Assembly: GCF_010548275.1 (NCBI RefSeq) | Contig: NZ_JAAGLT010000005.1 | Span: forward strand, 331,555 to 395,554 | Direction of reading: 5' to 3' | DNA length: 64,000 bases | Origin: Streptomyces sp. SID12488 | GTDB lineage: Bacteria > Actinomycetota > Actinomycetes > Streptomycetales > Streptomycetaceae | Part shown: in pieces, positions 9,035 to 17,258 of the stretch | Layout of the letters: the number at the start of each line of letters is the position of its first letter | How positions within the stretch are numbered: position 1 is the stretch's first letter | Notes under the pieces: model-generated | The model's input: only the letters and a program-made list of their open reading frames with translations | Databases searched by the model: none | Told to the model about the DNA's origin: nothing | Position numbers and translations under genes: made by a program

Positions 9035-10264
9035 TTACAGCGCCACGCCCAGCAGGGCGTCCACGGCACGGGACGCGACGCCGGGGGCGCCCTCGTCCGT
9101 GCCGCCCTGCTCCGTTTGGAGGGCCGCCCAGCGGTCGACGGCGGCCAGTGCGGCCGGGGCGTCCAGATCGTTCGCGAGAGCCTCGCGCAGCTCCTCGACG
9201 AGCGCGTCGGCGGACGGCCCGTCGGGCCGGGACACGGCGGCTCGCCAGCGCCCGAGCCGTGCGACGGCGTCCGCGAGCACCTGGTCGGTCCACTCCCAGT
9301 TGTCCCGGTAGTGGTGGGCGAGCAGGGCGAGCCGTATGGCGGCCGGGTCGACCCCGTCGCGGCGCAGGGCGGACACGAAGACGAGGTTGCCCTTGGACTT
9401 CGACATCTTCTCGCCGTCGAGCGCGACCATGCCGGCGTGGACGTACGCCTTGGCCATGGGGAACTCGCCGGTCAGCGCCTGGGCGTGCGAGGCGCCCATC
9501 TCGTGGTGCGGGAAGACGAGGTCGGAGCCCCCGCCCTGCACGTCGAAGCCCATGCCGAGGTACTCCAGGGCGATGGCCACACACTCGATGTGCCAGCCGG
9601 GACGACCACGGCCCAGCGAACCGCCGTCCCAGCTCGGTTCGCCCTCCCGGGCGGCCATCCACAGCATCGGGTCGAGCGGGTTCTTCTTGCCCGGCCGGTC
9701 GGGGTCACCGCCGCGCTCGGCGGACAGCAGGCGCATGGCGGAGGCGTCCAGGTGGGACACCTTGCCGAAGTTCGGGTCGGCCTCGACGGAGAAGTAGACG
9801 TCCCCTTCGAGCTCGTAGGCGGCGCCCGCGTCCCGGAGCCGCTCGACGAGCGGGACGATGCCGGGTATCGCCTCCACGGCGCCGATGTACTGCTTCGGGG
9901 GCAGCATCCGCAGCGCGGTCATGTCCTCCCGGAAGAGTGCGGTCTCCTTCTCGGCGAGCCCCACCCAGTCGATCCCGTCGCGCACGGCCCGCTCCAGCAG
10001 CGGGTCGTCGACGTCGGTGACGTTCTGGACGTAGTGAACCTGCCGCTTGGTGTCGAGCCACACGCGTTGCACGAGGTCGAACGCGTTGTAGGTCGCCGCG
10101 TGACCCATATGGGTCGCGTCGTACGGGGTGATGCCGCAGACGTAGATACGGGCGACGGGACCGGGGGCGAGGGTGACGAGACCGCCGGTCGCGGTGTCGT
10201 GGATCCTCAGGTCGCGGCCCTGACCAGTCAGGGCGGGGACCTCGGAAGCGGGCCAGGCATGCAT
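9035..10264 (-). CDS. mshC: Cysteine:1D-myo-inosityl 2-amino-2-deoxy-alpha-D-glucopyranoside ligase (mycothiol synthesis)
   Basis: Cytoplasmic ATP-dependent ligase of 409 residues that joins cysteine to glucosaminyl-inositol in the third enzymatic stage of mycothiol synthesis, the main thiol of actinobacteria. It is a class I cysteinyl-tRNA synthetase homologue without the anticodon-binding domain. Visible motifs are [16 protein letters not shown] (HIGH motif THMGH, zinc Cys), [22 protein letters not shown] (zinc ligands) and EKMSKSKGN (KMSKS). The N terminus [10 protein letters not shown] is typical of MshC. It reads in the same direction as the SCO1664-like gene upstream, about 130 bp away. 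MshC is essential for mycothiol in known species. Confidence 0.96.
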   Translation of the reverse strand: MHAWPASEVPALTGQGRDLRIHDTATGGLVTLAPGPVARIYVCGITPYDATHMGHAATYNAFDLVQRVWLDTKRQVHYVQNVTDVDDPLLERAVRDGIDWVGLAEKETALFREDMTALRMLPPKQYIGAVEAIPGIVPLVERLRDAGAAYELEGDVYFSVEADPNFGKVSHLDASAMRLLSAERGGDPDRPGKKNPLDPMLWMAAREGEPSWDGGSLGRGRPGWHIECVAIALEYLGMGFDVQGGGSDLVFPHHEMGASHAQALTGEFPMAKAYVHAGMVALDGEKMSKSKGNLVFVSALRRDGVDPAAIRLALLAHHYRDNWEWTDQVLADAVARLGRWRAAVSRPDGPSADALVEELREALANDLDAPAALAAVDRWAALQTEQGGTDEGAPGVASRAVDALLGVAL

Positions 10265-10397
10265 GTCATGAGCGTAACCGGACGGATGTTCCGTATACGA
10301 GCCGGACCGGGTCCAGATGGCCGGGAAGAGGGTCTTGTGAGATTCCTCCCTATGTGCAGGTGGGCCTACGGGACTCCCGAGGCCGCCCCGCGCACCC

Positions 10398-11246
10398 TCA
10401 CACGGGCGGCCACGGGATCGCCGGCCACTCCCCACTGGGCTCCGGATGCCTCCCGGACTCCAGCAACGCGTCCACACGCGCGCGCGTGGCCTCGATCTCG
10501 TCGCCGGTGACCAGCTCGGCCAGCCGCACGGCCAGCGCTCCGCCTTCGCCCAGGGCGCTCTTGAGCCCCGTCAGCACGTCGACGGCCTCCGGCGTCAGGG
10601 GCTCCCCCGCCCACCCCCACAACAACGTCCGCAACTTGTTCTCGGCGTTGAAGGTGACCCCGTGGTCGATGCCGTACAGCCGCCCCTCGTCGCCCGGCAG
10701 CAGATGACCGCCCTTGCGGTCCGCGTTGTTGATCACCGCGTCCAGGACAGCCAGCCGCCGCAGCCGCTCGTCGTCGGCGTGCACGAGCAGGGCCGTCTTC
10801 CCCTCGCCGACCTCGGCGAAGGCGATCGCCTTCCACCCGGGCCCGGGTTCCTCAGCGTCGACCAGGTCGAGCAGCCCGTCGCCCTCGCCCGACTCCGCCT
10901 CTATCCACAGCTGACACATCCCCTCGCCGTACGGCCCCTCACGCAGCACAGTGGGCGGTACGAGCCCCCAGCCGGTCGCCTCGGAGACCTCGAACGCCGC
11001 CAGCTCGCGCTCGGCCAGGGTCCCGTCGGGGAAGTCCCACAGGGGCCGCTCACCGGCCACCGGCTTGTAGATGCAGGCGGCCTCCTGCCCCTCGTACGAG
11101 ACCGTGCAGTACAGCGCCGCGTTCGACGCCTCGCTGATCCGCCCGCGTACGGTCAGCTCACCCCTGGCGAGCAGCTCGGCGAGTTGTTCGGCGGGCGTGC
11201 GGGTGGCCGTCACGCTCCGCGGCGGTATCCGTTCTGGCGCGGACAT
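10398..11246 (-). CDS. SCO1664-family protein (PI3/4-kinase-like fold, conserved in actinobacteria)
   Basis: Conserved protein of 282 residues found beside mshC in Streptomyces. The sequence contains a kinase-like pattern ([31 protein letters not shown] and GIDHGVTFN) that resembles the catalytic and metal loops of the PI3/4-kinase (HipA-like) fold. The Asn-Ala-Asp-Arg and Gly-Ile-Asp-His motifs are intact. No substrate is known to me. ATG at 11246 has a strong GGAAGGA five bases upstream and overlaps the DUF3090 gene by 37 bp. A GTG at 11213 would give a classic 4-bp overlap but lacks spaced Shine-Dalgarno support. Confidence 0.8.
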   Translation of the reverse strand: MSAPERIPPRSVTATRTPAEQLAELLARGELTVRGRISEASNAALYCTVSYEGQEAACIYKPVAGERPLWDFPDGTLAERELAAFEVSEATGWGLVPPTVLREGPYGEGMCQLWIEAESGEGDGLLDLVDAEEPGPGWKAIAFAEVGEGKTALLVHADDERLRRLAVLDAVINNADRKGGHLLPGDEGRLYGIDHGVTFNAENKLRTLLWGWAGEPLTPEAVDVLTGLKSALGEGGALAVRLAELVTGDEIEATRARVDALLESGRHPEPSGEWPAIPWPPV

Positions 11247-11800
11247 ACGTGTCCTTCCGGGTCGAGCGGGAGGCTGCACAGGGGGCACGGCGGCCGACCG
11301 GCGTTGACGACGTCGAGAGCGCGCCTGGCGAAGGCACGGGCCTGCGCGCCGGTGAGCCGGACGCGCAGCATCGGGGGGCCGTTCTCCTCGTCCTGCAGGA
11401 GCCGCTCCTCCGCCTCGACGAGGTCCTCCTCGGACTCGGCGTCCAGTTCCACCAGGGCCTGCGCCTCGACGATCATGCGCTGCTCGTCGCCGTCCCAGGC
11501 GAGCGCCATGGTGCCGACCCGGAACTCCTCCTCGACAGGGGTGTCGAGGGGACGGGTGTCGGACACCTCGGTGGGGACCACGGCCGGAACGGCGGCATTG
11601 CCCCCGCTACGGCGTACGACCTCGTCGAGCAGTTCGTCCATGCGTTCGGCCAACGCGGCGACCTGGGTCTTCTCCAGTGCCACGCTGGTCACCCGGGGGC
11701 CGGCGGTGGCCTGGAGGAAGAACGTACGGCGCCCGGGCAGCCCGACCGTACCGGCCACGAAGCGGTCCGGCGGGTCGTAGAGGAACACCTGACGGGACAC
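11210..11800 (-). CDS. DUF3090 family protein
   Basis: Conserved actinobacterial protein of 196 residues and unknown function. Recognisable features are the N terminus SRQVFLYDPPDRFVAGTVG, the central acidic stretch and a C-terminal cysteine cluster ([16 protein letters not shown]) that looks like a zinc-binding knuckle. It lies between the histidine phosphatase and the SCO1664-like gene, and this trio beside mshC is a conserved block. The gene is probably co-transcribed with both. Confidence 0.87.
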   Translation of the reverse strand: MSRQVFLYDPPDRFVAGTVGLPGRRTFFLQATAGPRVTSVALEKTQVAALAERMDELLDEVVRRSGGNAAVPAVVPTEVSDTRPLDTPVEEEFRVGTMALAWDGDEQRMIVEAQALVELDAESEEDLVEAEERLLQDEENGPPMLRVRLTGAQARAFARRALDVVNAGRPPCPLCSLPLDPEGHVCPRQNGYRRGA

Positions 11801-11878
11801 GTCCTGTCTCCATTGAATCGAATGATTTTCGGCATCCGCGGCGCTGCCGCGACCGCTTCACCCTACTGCTGCCGACGA

Positions 11879-12565
11879 TCACGGTGCGCCCGCACCACCC
11901 CCGACGGCGGCCTCCTCGCCCGGGGCTTCCTCGCGCGGCGCGAGGGAGGCGAAGTCGCCGGTGTCCCCGAGGCGGACGAGAAACGGCCTGAGACGGGTGT
12001 AACGGATCGCGGTGATGGAACACGGATCTACGGACACCCGTTGAAAGAGGTCGAGATGAAGCCCGAGCGCGTCCGCGACAAGGGACTTGATGATGTCGCC
12101 GTGGGAGCACATGAGGTAGACGGCGTCCGCGCCGTGATCGGCCTCCACGCGCGCGTTCCACTCGCGTACGGCCTCGGCCGCGCGCGTCTGCATGGCCCGC
12201 ATGGACTCACCGCCCGGGAAGGCGGCGGCGGACGGGTGGGCCTGGACGACCTGCATGAGGGGCTCGTCCATCAGCTCGGCGAGCTTGCGCCCGGACCAGT
12301 CCCCGTAGTCGCACTCCGAGATCCGCTCCTCGGTGTGCGGGCGCAGTTCCGGCCTGGCTTCGAGGAGGGGCCGGATCGTCTCCTCGCAGCGCTGGAGCGG
12401 GCTGGTGACGACCTCGGAGATCGGCAGCTCGGCGAGGCGCCCGGGCAGCGCGGCGGCCTGCGCGGCGCCCCGCTCGTCGAGCGCGACGCCGGGTGTGCGG
12501 CCGGCGAGCACTCCCGAGGTGTTGGCGGTGGAACGTCCGTGCCGGACGAGGATCAGCGTGGGCAT
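11879..12565 (-). CDS. Histidine phosphatase superfamily protein (MSMEG_4193-type putative phosphomutase)
   Basis: Cytoplasmic phosphoglycerate-mutase-like protein of 228 residues. It has the catalytic LVRHGRST motif at residues 6-13, the second-site Arg/Glu region (TSPLQRCEET, ECDYGDWSGR) and the second catalytic His in LMCSHGDIIK. The C-terminal 20 residues are Gly/Ala/Glu-rich. It is the first gene of the phosphatase-DUF3090-SCO1664-like set and is divergent from corA with a 69-bp gap. The substrate is unknown. MSMEG_4193-type enzymes are found beside these partners in actinobacteria. Confidence 0.88.
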   Translation of the reverse strand: MPTLILVRHGRSTANTSGVLAGRTPGVALDERGAAQAAALPGRLAELPISEVVTSPLQRCEETIRPLLEARPELRPHTEERISECDYGDWSGRKLAELMDEPLMQVVQAHPSAAAFPGGESMRAMQTRAAEAVREWNARVEADHGADAVYLMCSHGDIIKSLVADALGLHLDLFQRVSVDPCSITAIRYTRLRPFLVRLGDTGDFASLAPREEAPGEEAAVGGGAGAP

Positions 12566-12633
12566 GCGGCCCAGGGTAGGCGTACGGCTCCCAGCGGGAG
12601 GCCGGGGTGCTTTTCCGGCCGGGCGGCGGGAGA

Positions 12634-13647
12634 ATGCGCATCGTGATCGTCGACTGCGCCATCTACCGTGACGGACGCCGGACGGAGGGTCCCGCGGACT
12701 TCTCCGACGCCCTCGACGAGTGCCGTGCGCACCACGCCGGGGACGCGTTCGTCTGGGTCGGACTGCACGAGCCCACGGAGAAGGAGTTCGAACAGGTCAC
12801 GGAGGAGTTCGGACTGCATCCCCTGGCCGTCGAGGACGCCCTCAACGCGCATCAGCGGCCGAAGCTGGAGGTGTACGACGACTCGCTGTTCATGGTGCTC
12901 AAGCCGGTCGGGTACGAGCCGAACGCCGACATCGTCTCCTCCGGCGAGATCATGGTCTTCATCGGCGACTCCTTCGTGGTGACCGTGCGGCACGGCGAGG
13001 AGGCGCCTCTCGCGGCCGTACGGCACCGCCTGGAGGCGGAGCCCGAGATGCTGCGGCACGGCCCCACGTCGGTGCTCTACACGATCGCCGACGCCGTCGT
13101 CGACCACTACGTGGAGGTGGCGGACGAACTGGGCACCGACCTGGAGGAGCTGGAGGCGGAGGTGTTCTCACCGTCCGACGGGGGCTCACGCAACACCGCG
13201 TCCCGCATCTACACCTTCAAGCGGCAGATCCTGGAGTTCCGCCGCGCCACGGGCCCTCTGGCGGCACCGCTCGGCAAGCTCTCGGGGGCAGGCGCCTTCG
13301 GCTCGCGGGTGCCCTTCGTCCACGAGAAGGCCGAGCCCTTCTTCCGGGACGTCAGCGACCACCTCACGCGCGTGAACGAGTCCGTGGAGGGCCTGGACCG
13401 TCTGGTCTCCGACGTGCTGTCGGCCCACCTCGCGCAGATGAGCGTCCGGCAGAACGACGACATGCGGAAGATCTCCGCGTTCGCCGCCATGGCGGCCTTC
13501 CCCACGATGGTCGCCGGCATCTACGGCATGAACTTCGACCATATGCCGGAGCTCCGCTGGGTGTGGTCCTACCCGGCACTGATCGCGGCGATGGCTGTGG
13601 TGGAGGTCCTGCTCTACCGGATGTTCAAGCGCCGGGGCTGGCTGTGA
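12634..13647 (+). CDS. corA: CorA-family magnesium/cobalt transporter
   Basis: Membrane channel for Mg2+/Co2+, 337 residues. A long N-terminal cytoplasmic alpha/beta funnel ends in two C-terminal helices: AAFPTMVAGIYGMNF with the signature GMN, and YPALIAAMAVVEVLLYR followed by a basic tail. The start is taken at ATG 12634 directly after GCGGGAG. The spacing is short, so GTG at 12643 is a possible alternative. It is divergent from the histidine phosphatase gene and monocistronic. Confidence 0.9.
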   Translation: MRIVIVDCAIYRDGRRTEGPADFSDALDECRAHHAGDAFVWVGLHEPTEKEFEQVTEEFGLHPLAVEDALNAHQRPKLEVYDDSLFMVLKPVGYEPNADIVSSGEIMVFIGDSFVVTVRHGEEAPLAAVRHRLEAEPEMLRHGPTSVLYTIADAVVDHYVEVADELGTDLEELEAEVFSPSDGGSRNTASRIYTFKRQILEFRRATGPLAAPLGKLSGAGAFGSRVPFVHEKAEPFFRDVSDHLTRVNESVEGLDRLVSDVLSAHLAQMSVRQNDDMRKISAFAAMAAFPTMVAGIYGMNFDHMPELRWVWSYPALIAAMAVVEVLLYRMFKRRGWL

Positions 13648-13686
13648 CGCGGGGGCGCTCGCCATGGCGCCCCTGGGTGGCCCGGT

Positions 13687-14475
13687 TCAGGCGAACTCGG
13701 GTGACATGGTCGCCGGGCCGCCCAGCGCGTCCCGCCGCTCGGGCATCCGCAGGGTGACCATGCGACGCCAGCCGACGGCGCGCTCGTAGACGTACACCGC
13801 GCGGATGCCCGCCGCGAGGAGCGCCGTCTTGGGCCTCGGCCAGCCCAGGACGCGCCCCATGTGGGCCATGACCGCGAGGCTGACGTCCCGGTAGACGCGG
13901 ATCTCGGCGAGCGCGCACTCCCGCAGCGCCCGCTGGATGGCACGGCCGTGACCGGCCGCCGCGAGGCGCAGGAGTTCCTCGTGGCAGTAGGCGAGATGAT
14001 CGTCCTCGTCTCGGGAGATCATCCGCACCGCGCGGCCGAGGTCGGGGTGGTCGCCGAAGTGCCTGCGCAGCAGCTCCATCTCCTCGGAGGCGCGCTGCTC
14101 GGTGACGCGGCTGTGGGCGAGGTAGGTGACGATGTCCCGCACGGTCAGCGGTTCGTCGCTCCTGAGCTTGTCGTGCGGGAGACCGACGCCCCGCCGTTCC
14201 AGCAGCATCGTGTAGTCGGTGTCGGCCGGGACGTCGACGGGCTGGAGGCCGCGCTTCCTCATGAGGGCGTCGAAGATCCGCCCGTGCTTGTCCTCGTCCG
14301 CGCCGTGGCGGCTGATCCTGGGGGCGAGCGCGCGTTCGCTCGCCGGGACGAGCGCGGCGATCCGGGCGTTCTCCCAGCCGCCCTGGGACTCCCCGCCGGC
14401 CGCGATGGAGCAGAAGAGGCGGAAGGAATCGTCGTTGTCGACGATCTCCTGGAACAGGCTCCTGGCCGAAAGCAT
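13687..14475 (-). CDS. Ferritin-like domain protein
   Basis: Protein of 262 residues made almost wholly of helices, with ferritin-like di-iron ligand patterns. These are RHGADEDKHGRIF (Asp/Glu-x-x-His), EQRASEEMELL and SRDEDDHLAYCHEEL (Glu-x-x-His). Both Glu-x-x-His pairs expected for a di-iron site appear present. ATG at 14475 is chosen because GAGAGG is 7 bases upstream; an in-frame ATG at 14526 has no such signal. The role (iron oxidation, rubrerythrin-like or tRNA-hydroxylase-like) cannot be read from the sequence. Confidence 0.75.
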   Translation of the reverse strand: MLSARSLFQEIVDNDDSFRLFCSIAAGGESQGGWENARIAALVPASERALAPRISRHGADEDKHGRIFDALMRKRGLQPVDVPADTDYTMLLERRGVGLPHDKLRSDEPLTVRDIVTYLAHSRVTEQRASEEMELLRRHFGDHPDLGRAVRMISRDEDDHLAYCHEELLRLAAAGHGRAIQRALRECALAEIRVYRDVSLAVMAHMGRVLGWPRPKTALLAAGIRAVYVYERAVGWRRMVTLRMPERRDALGGPATMSPEFA

Positions 14476-14797
14476 CGAGGCACCTCTCGCAGGTCTGCGG
14501 CGTTCCGCGAACATGAAGAACGTCAAGAACGTTCAGGAACGTTTGGGAACGCGGAAGTACGTGTCCGCCAACGAGTCAAATGCCGTGTCAGGGACGCTGC
14601 AACAGCTGCGCCGGACGACTCCGCCGAAAGAGGGCAGGCGGGGGCGCGTCGGGACGTGAGTGCGAGTGCCCCGGCGGGTGCGGGGGCCGTAACCGCCGGG
14701 TCCGTCGCACGTTGTGCTCCGTGACGGCCGTGGCGGGGAAGACCCCCGAGCCCTCACCACGGCCGCGGAACTTCTCCGCCGCTGTCGCCTACGTCCC

Positions 14798-15853
14798 CTA
14801 CGCGAGTCCGGCGCGCTCGATGGCGTCGGTGCCCGCCCGGAGCGAGGCGAGCCGCTCGTCGAGCGTGAAGCCGGCCGGGGCGAGGGTGAGCGTGGTGACA
14901 CCGGCCGCGGCATAGGCCCGCATCCGGTCGGCGATCCGGTCCACCGAGCCGAGCAGCGTCGTCTGGTCGATCAGGTCGTGCGGAATGGCCGCCGCGGCGC
15001 CCGCCTTGTCGCCGGACAGGTACTTGTCCTGGATCTCGGCGGCCTCCTTCTCGTATCCCATGCGCTGGGCGAGCTGGTTGTAGAAGTTCTGCTTACGGCT
15101 GCCCATGCCGCCCACGTACAGGGCGGTGTACGGCCGGAAGGTGTCGGCGAGCGTCGCCACGTCCTTGTCGTCACCGACGGCGAGCGGCAGCGTCGGGCAG
15201 ACGTCGAACCCCTCCAGGGTCTTGCCGGCCTTCTCGCGCCCCGCACGCAGGTACTTGATGGCGGTGTCCTCGATGTGCGCGGCGGACGGGAAGATGAGCA
15301 GCGCCCCGTCCGCGATCTCTCCGGTCTGTTCGAGGTTCTTGGGACCGATCGCGGCGATGTAGAGCGGGATGTGCTCACGCTCGGGGTGCACGGTCAGCTT
15401 GATGGGCTTGCCCGGGCCGCCGGGCAGCGGCAGCGTCCAGTGCTCACCGTCGTGGGAGAGCCGCTCGCGGCTCATCGCCTTGCGTACGATCTCCACGTAC
15501 TCGCGCGTACGGGAGAGCGGCTTGTCGAACTTGACGCCGTACCAGCCCTCGGAGACCTGCGGCCCGGAGACACCGAGACCGAGCCGGAACCGCCCACCGG
15601 AGAGCGAGTCGAGCGTCGCGGCGGTCATCGCGGTCATCGCGGGCTGGCGGGCCGGAATCTGGAAGATGGCCGAGCCCACGTCGATGCGCTCGGTCTGGGC
15701 GGCGACCCAGGTCAGTACGGTGGCCGCGTCCGAGCCGTAGGCCTCGGCGGCCCAGCAGACGGCGTATCCGAGGCGGTCGGCCTCCTTCGCGACGGCCAGA
15801 TTGTCCGCGTCCATTCCGGCGCCCCAGTAGCCGAGGTTGATCCCGAGCTGCAT
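14798..15853 (-). CDS. LLM-class F420-dependent oxidoreductase
   Basis: Cytoplasmic TIM-barrel oxidoreductase of 351 residues in the luciferase-like superfamily, F420-dependent subgroup. It shows the N-terminal LGINLGYWGAG strand, AEAYGSDAATVLTWVAAQTERI, the family segment GRFRLGLGVSGPQVSEGWYG and the barrel end GVTTLTLAP. Members reduce or oxidise varied substrates with coenzyme F420, which actinobacteria make. The substrate is unknown. It is divergent from the aldo/keto reductase across a 421-bp gap that carries a long inverted repeat. Confidence 0.87.
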   Translation of the reverse strand: MQLGINLGYWGAGMDADNLAVAKEADRLGYAVCWAAEAYGSDAATVLTWVAAQTERIDVGSAIFQIPARQPAMTAMTAATLDSLSGGRFRLGLGVSGPQVSEGWYGVKFDKPLSRTREYVEIVRKAMSRERLSHDGEHWTLPLPGGPGKPIKLTVHPEREHIPLYIAAIGPKNLEQTGEIADGALLIFPSAAHIEDTAIKYLRAGREKAGKTLEGFDVCPTLPLAVGDDKDVATLADTFRPYTALYVGGMGSRKQNFYNQLAQRMGYEKEAAEIQDKYLSGDKAGAAAAIPHDLIDQTTLLGSVDRIADRMRAYAAAGVTTLTLAPAGFTLDERLASLRAGTDAIERAGLA

Positions 15854-15970
15854 GGCCGATTCCCCTTACCGATCAGTAACGTCCCTTGTACGACCGACCC
15901 TAGCGCCTCAGCCCCCGGCGGCGATGGGGCGTTGATCTCACTGGCTCGGTGTCCAGGCGACCTTGAGTTC

Positions 15971-16215
15971 TCGCCCCCGCCGCCCCTACCCGTCCCATCC
16001 CGTCCCTGGGGGCTGCGCCCCCAGACCCCCCTTCACGCTCAACGCGCTCGTCCTCAAACTCCCCCAGAGGGGGGACCCCCAACGGGCTGAAGGTGCCGGC
16101 CGGGGCTTGATCATTCAGCCCGTCCGGCGTTCGAGGACAAGGCCCGTTCAGGGCCGGAGCGGGGGTCCGGGGGCGCAGCCCCCGAGGATGGGACGGGTAA
16201 GGGCGGCGGGGGCGA
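15971..16215. repeat. Long composite inverted repeat, copy 1
   Basis: The outer arms are inverted repeats: 15972-16003 reads CGCCCCCGCCGCCCCTACCC..., and the complement is at 16182-16215. Further inner arms lie around GGGGGCTGCGCCCCC and the phrase CGTCCGGCGTTCGAGGAC. The first 32 bases are identical to 44003-44034, and the middle varies. It fills most of the 421-bp gap between the divergent LLM and aldo/keto reductase genes, and I see no gene in that gap. Confidence 0.85.
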
Positions 16216-16274
16216 GGAAACCGTTGTCCACAGGCAACCCACTTGCTCAGTTCTGGCCAGTAATCTCGGCGTCC

Positions 16275-17258
16275 ATGGAGCAGAGGCATCTCGGCCGTAC
16301 CGGCCTGCGCGTGTCCCGGATCGGACTCGGCACCCTGACATGGGGTCGGGACACCGACGAGCATGACGCCGCGGCCCTGTTGAAAGCGTTCTGGGAAGCG
16401 GGTGGAACCCTCGTCGACACCGCGGACGTGTACGGCGACGGGGAGGCCGAGTACCTGCTCGGGCAGCTCATGGAAGGGCTGGTGCCGCGCCGCGACCTGG
16501 TCATCTCGACCAAGGCCGGCAGCGTCCCCGACCCCGACCGCCGCGTCGACGGCTCCCGCGGCCACCTCCTCGCCGCCCTCGACGCCTCCCTCACCCGCCT
16601 CGGCACGGACTACGTCGACGTCTGGCACATCCACGCCTACGACCCCGACACCCCCCTGGAGGAGACCCTCCAGGCCCTCGACCTCGCCGTCAGCAGCGGA
16701 CGCGCCCGATACGTCGGCGTCTCCAACTTCTGCGGCTGGCAGCTCGCCAAGGCGGCGACCTGGCAGCTCGCGGCACCAGGCATACGTACGCGCCTGTCCA
16801 GCACCCAGGTGGAGTACTCCCTGCTCCAGCGCGGCATCGAACGCGAGGTGCTGCCCGCCGCACTCGACCTGGGCGTCGGACTCCTGCCCTCCTCGCCGCT
16901 CGGCCGCGGCGTCCTCACGGCCAAGTACCGGCACTCGACGCCGGCGGACTCCCGGGGCGCCTCGGACCATCTGGCGCCCTTTGTCGCGCCGTACCTCGAC
17001 GACACGGCGAGCCGCATCGTGGACGCGGTGCAGACGGCGGCGGACGGTCTGGCCGTGACGCCCTTGCAGGTGGCGCTCGCCTGGATCCGCGACCGGCCCG
17101 GCGTGGTCGCCCCCATCGTCGGCGCGCGCAACGCGCAGCAGCTCACGGCCGCGTTGTCAGTGGAGACCCTTAGTCTTCCTGACGAGATCTGCCGGGCGCT
17201 CGACGACGTGTCAGCGCCCGTGCACCGCTATCCCGATCACGACTGGAGCACGCTGTGA
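16275..17258 (+). CDS. Aldo/keto reductase
   Basis: NADPH-dependent oxidoreductase of 327 residues. The catalytic tetrad is visible: Asp and Tyr in DTADVYGDGEAE, Lys in ISTKAG and His in DVWHIHAYD. The cofactor-binding end is GRGVLTAKY and PIVGARNAQQL. It resembles the YajO/Tas-like subgroup (AKR12/13). The ATG at 16275 opens with MEQRHLGRTGLRVSRIGLG, a standard AKR start. The stop overlaps the next gene's GTG by 4 bp (GTGA), so the reductase and the RecD-like protein are translationally coupled. Confidence 0.93.
   Translation: MEQRHLGRTGLRVSRIGLGTLTWGRDTDEHDAAALLKAFWEAGGTLVDTADVYGDGEAEYLLGQLMEGLVPRRDLVISTKAGSVPDPDRRVDGSRGHLLAALDASLTRLGTDYVDVWHIHAYDPDTPLEETLQALDLAVSSGRARYVGVSNFCGWQLAKAATWQLAAPGIRTRLSSTQVEYSLLQRGIEREVLPAALDLGVGLLPSSPLGRGVLTAKYRHSTPADSRGASDHLAPFVAPYLDDTASRIVDAVQTAADGLAVTPLQVALAWIRDRPGVVAPIVGARNAQQLTAALSVETLSLPDEICRALDDVSAPVHRYPDHDWSTL

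Noticed and set aside
8829..9662. In-frame extension of the beta-propeller gene upstream of GTG 8828
   Set aside because: It overlaps mshC in antisense, and the Tat signal with its ribosome-binding site fixes the start at 8828.
10342..10346. GGAAT on the minus strand upstream of mshC, as a sigma-R -35 element
   Set aside because: No GTT is found 18-19 bp downstream in the correct orientation, so sigma-R control cannot be supported from this sequence.
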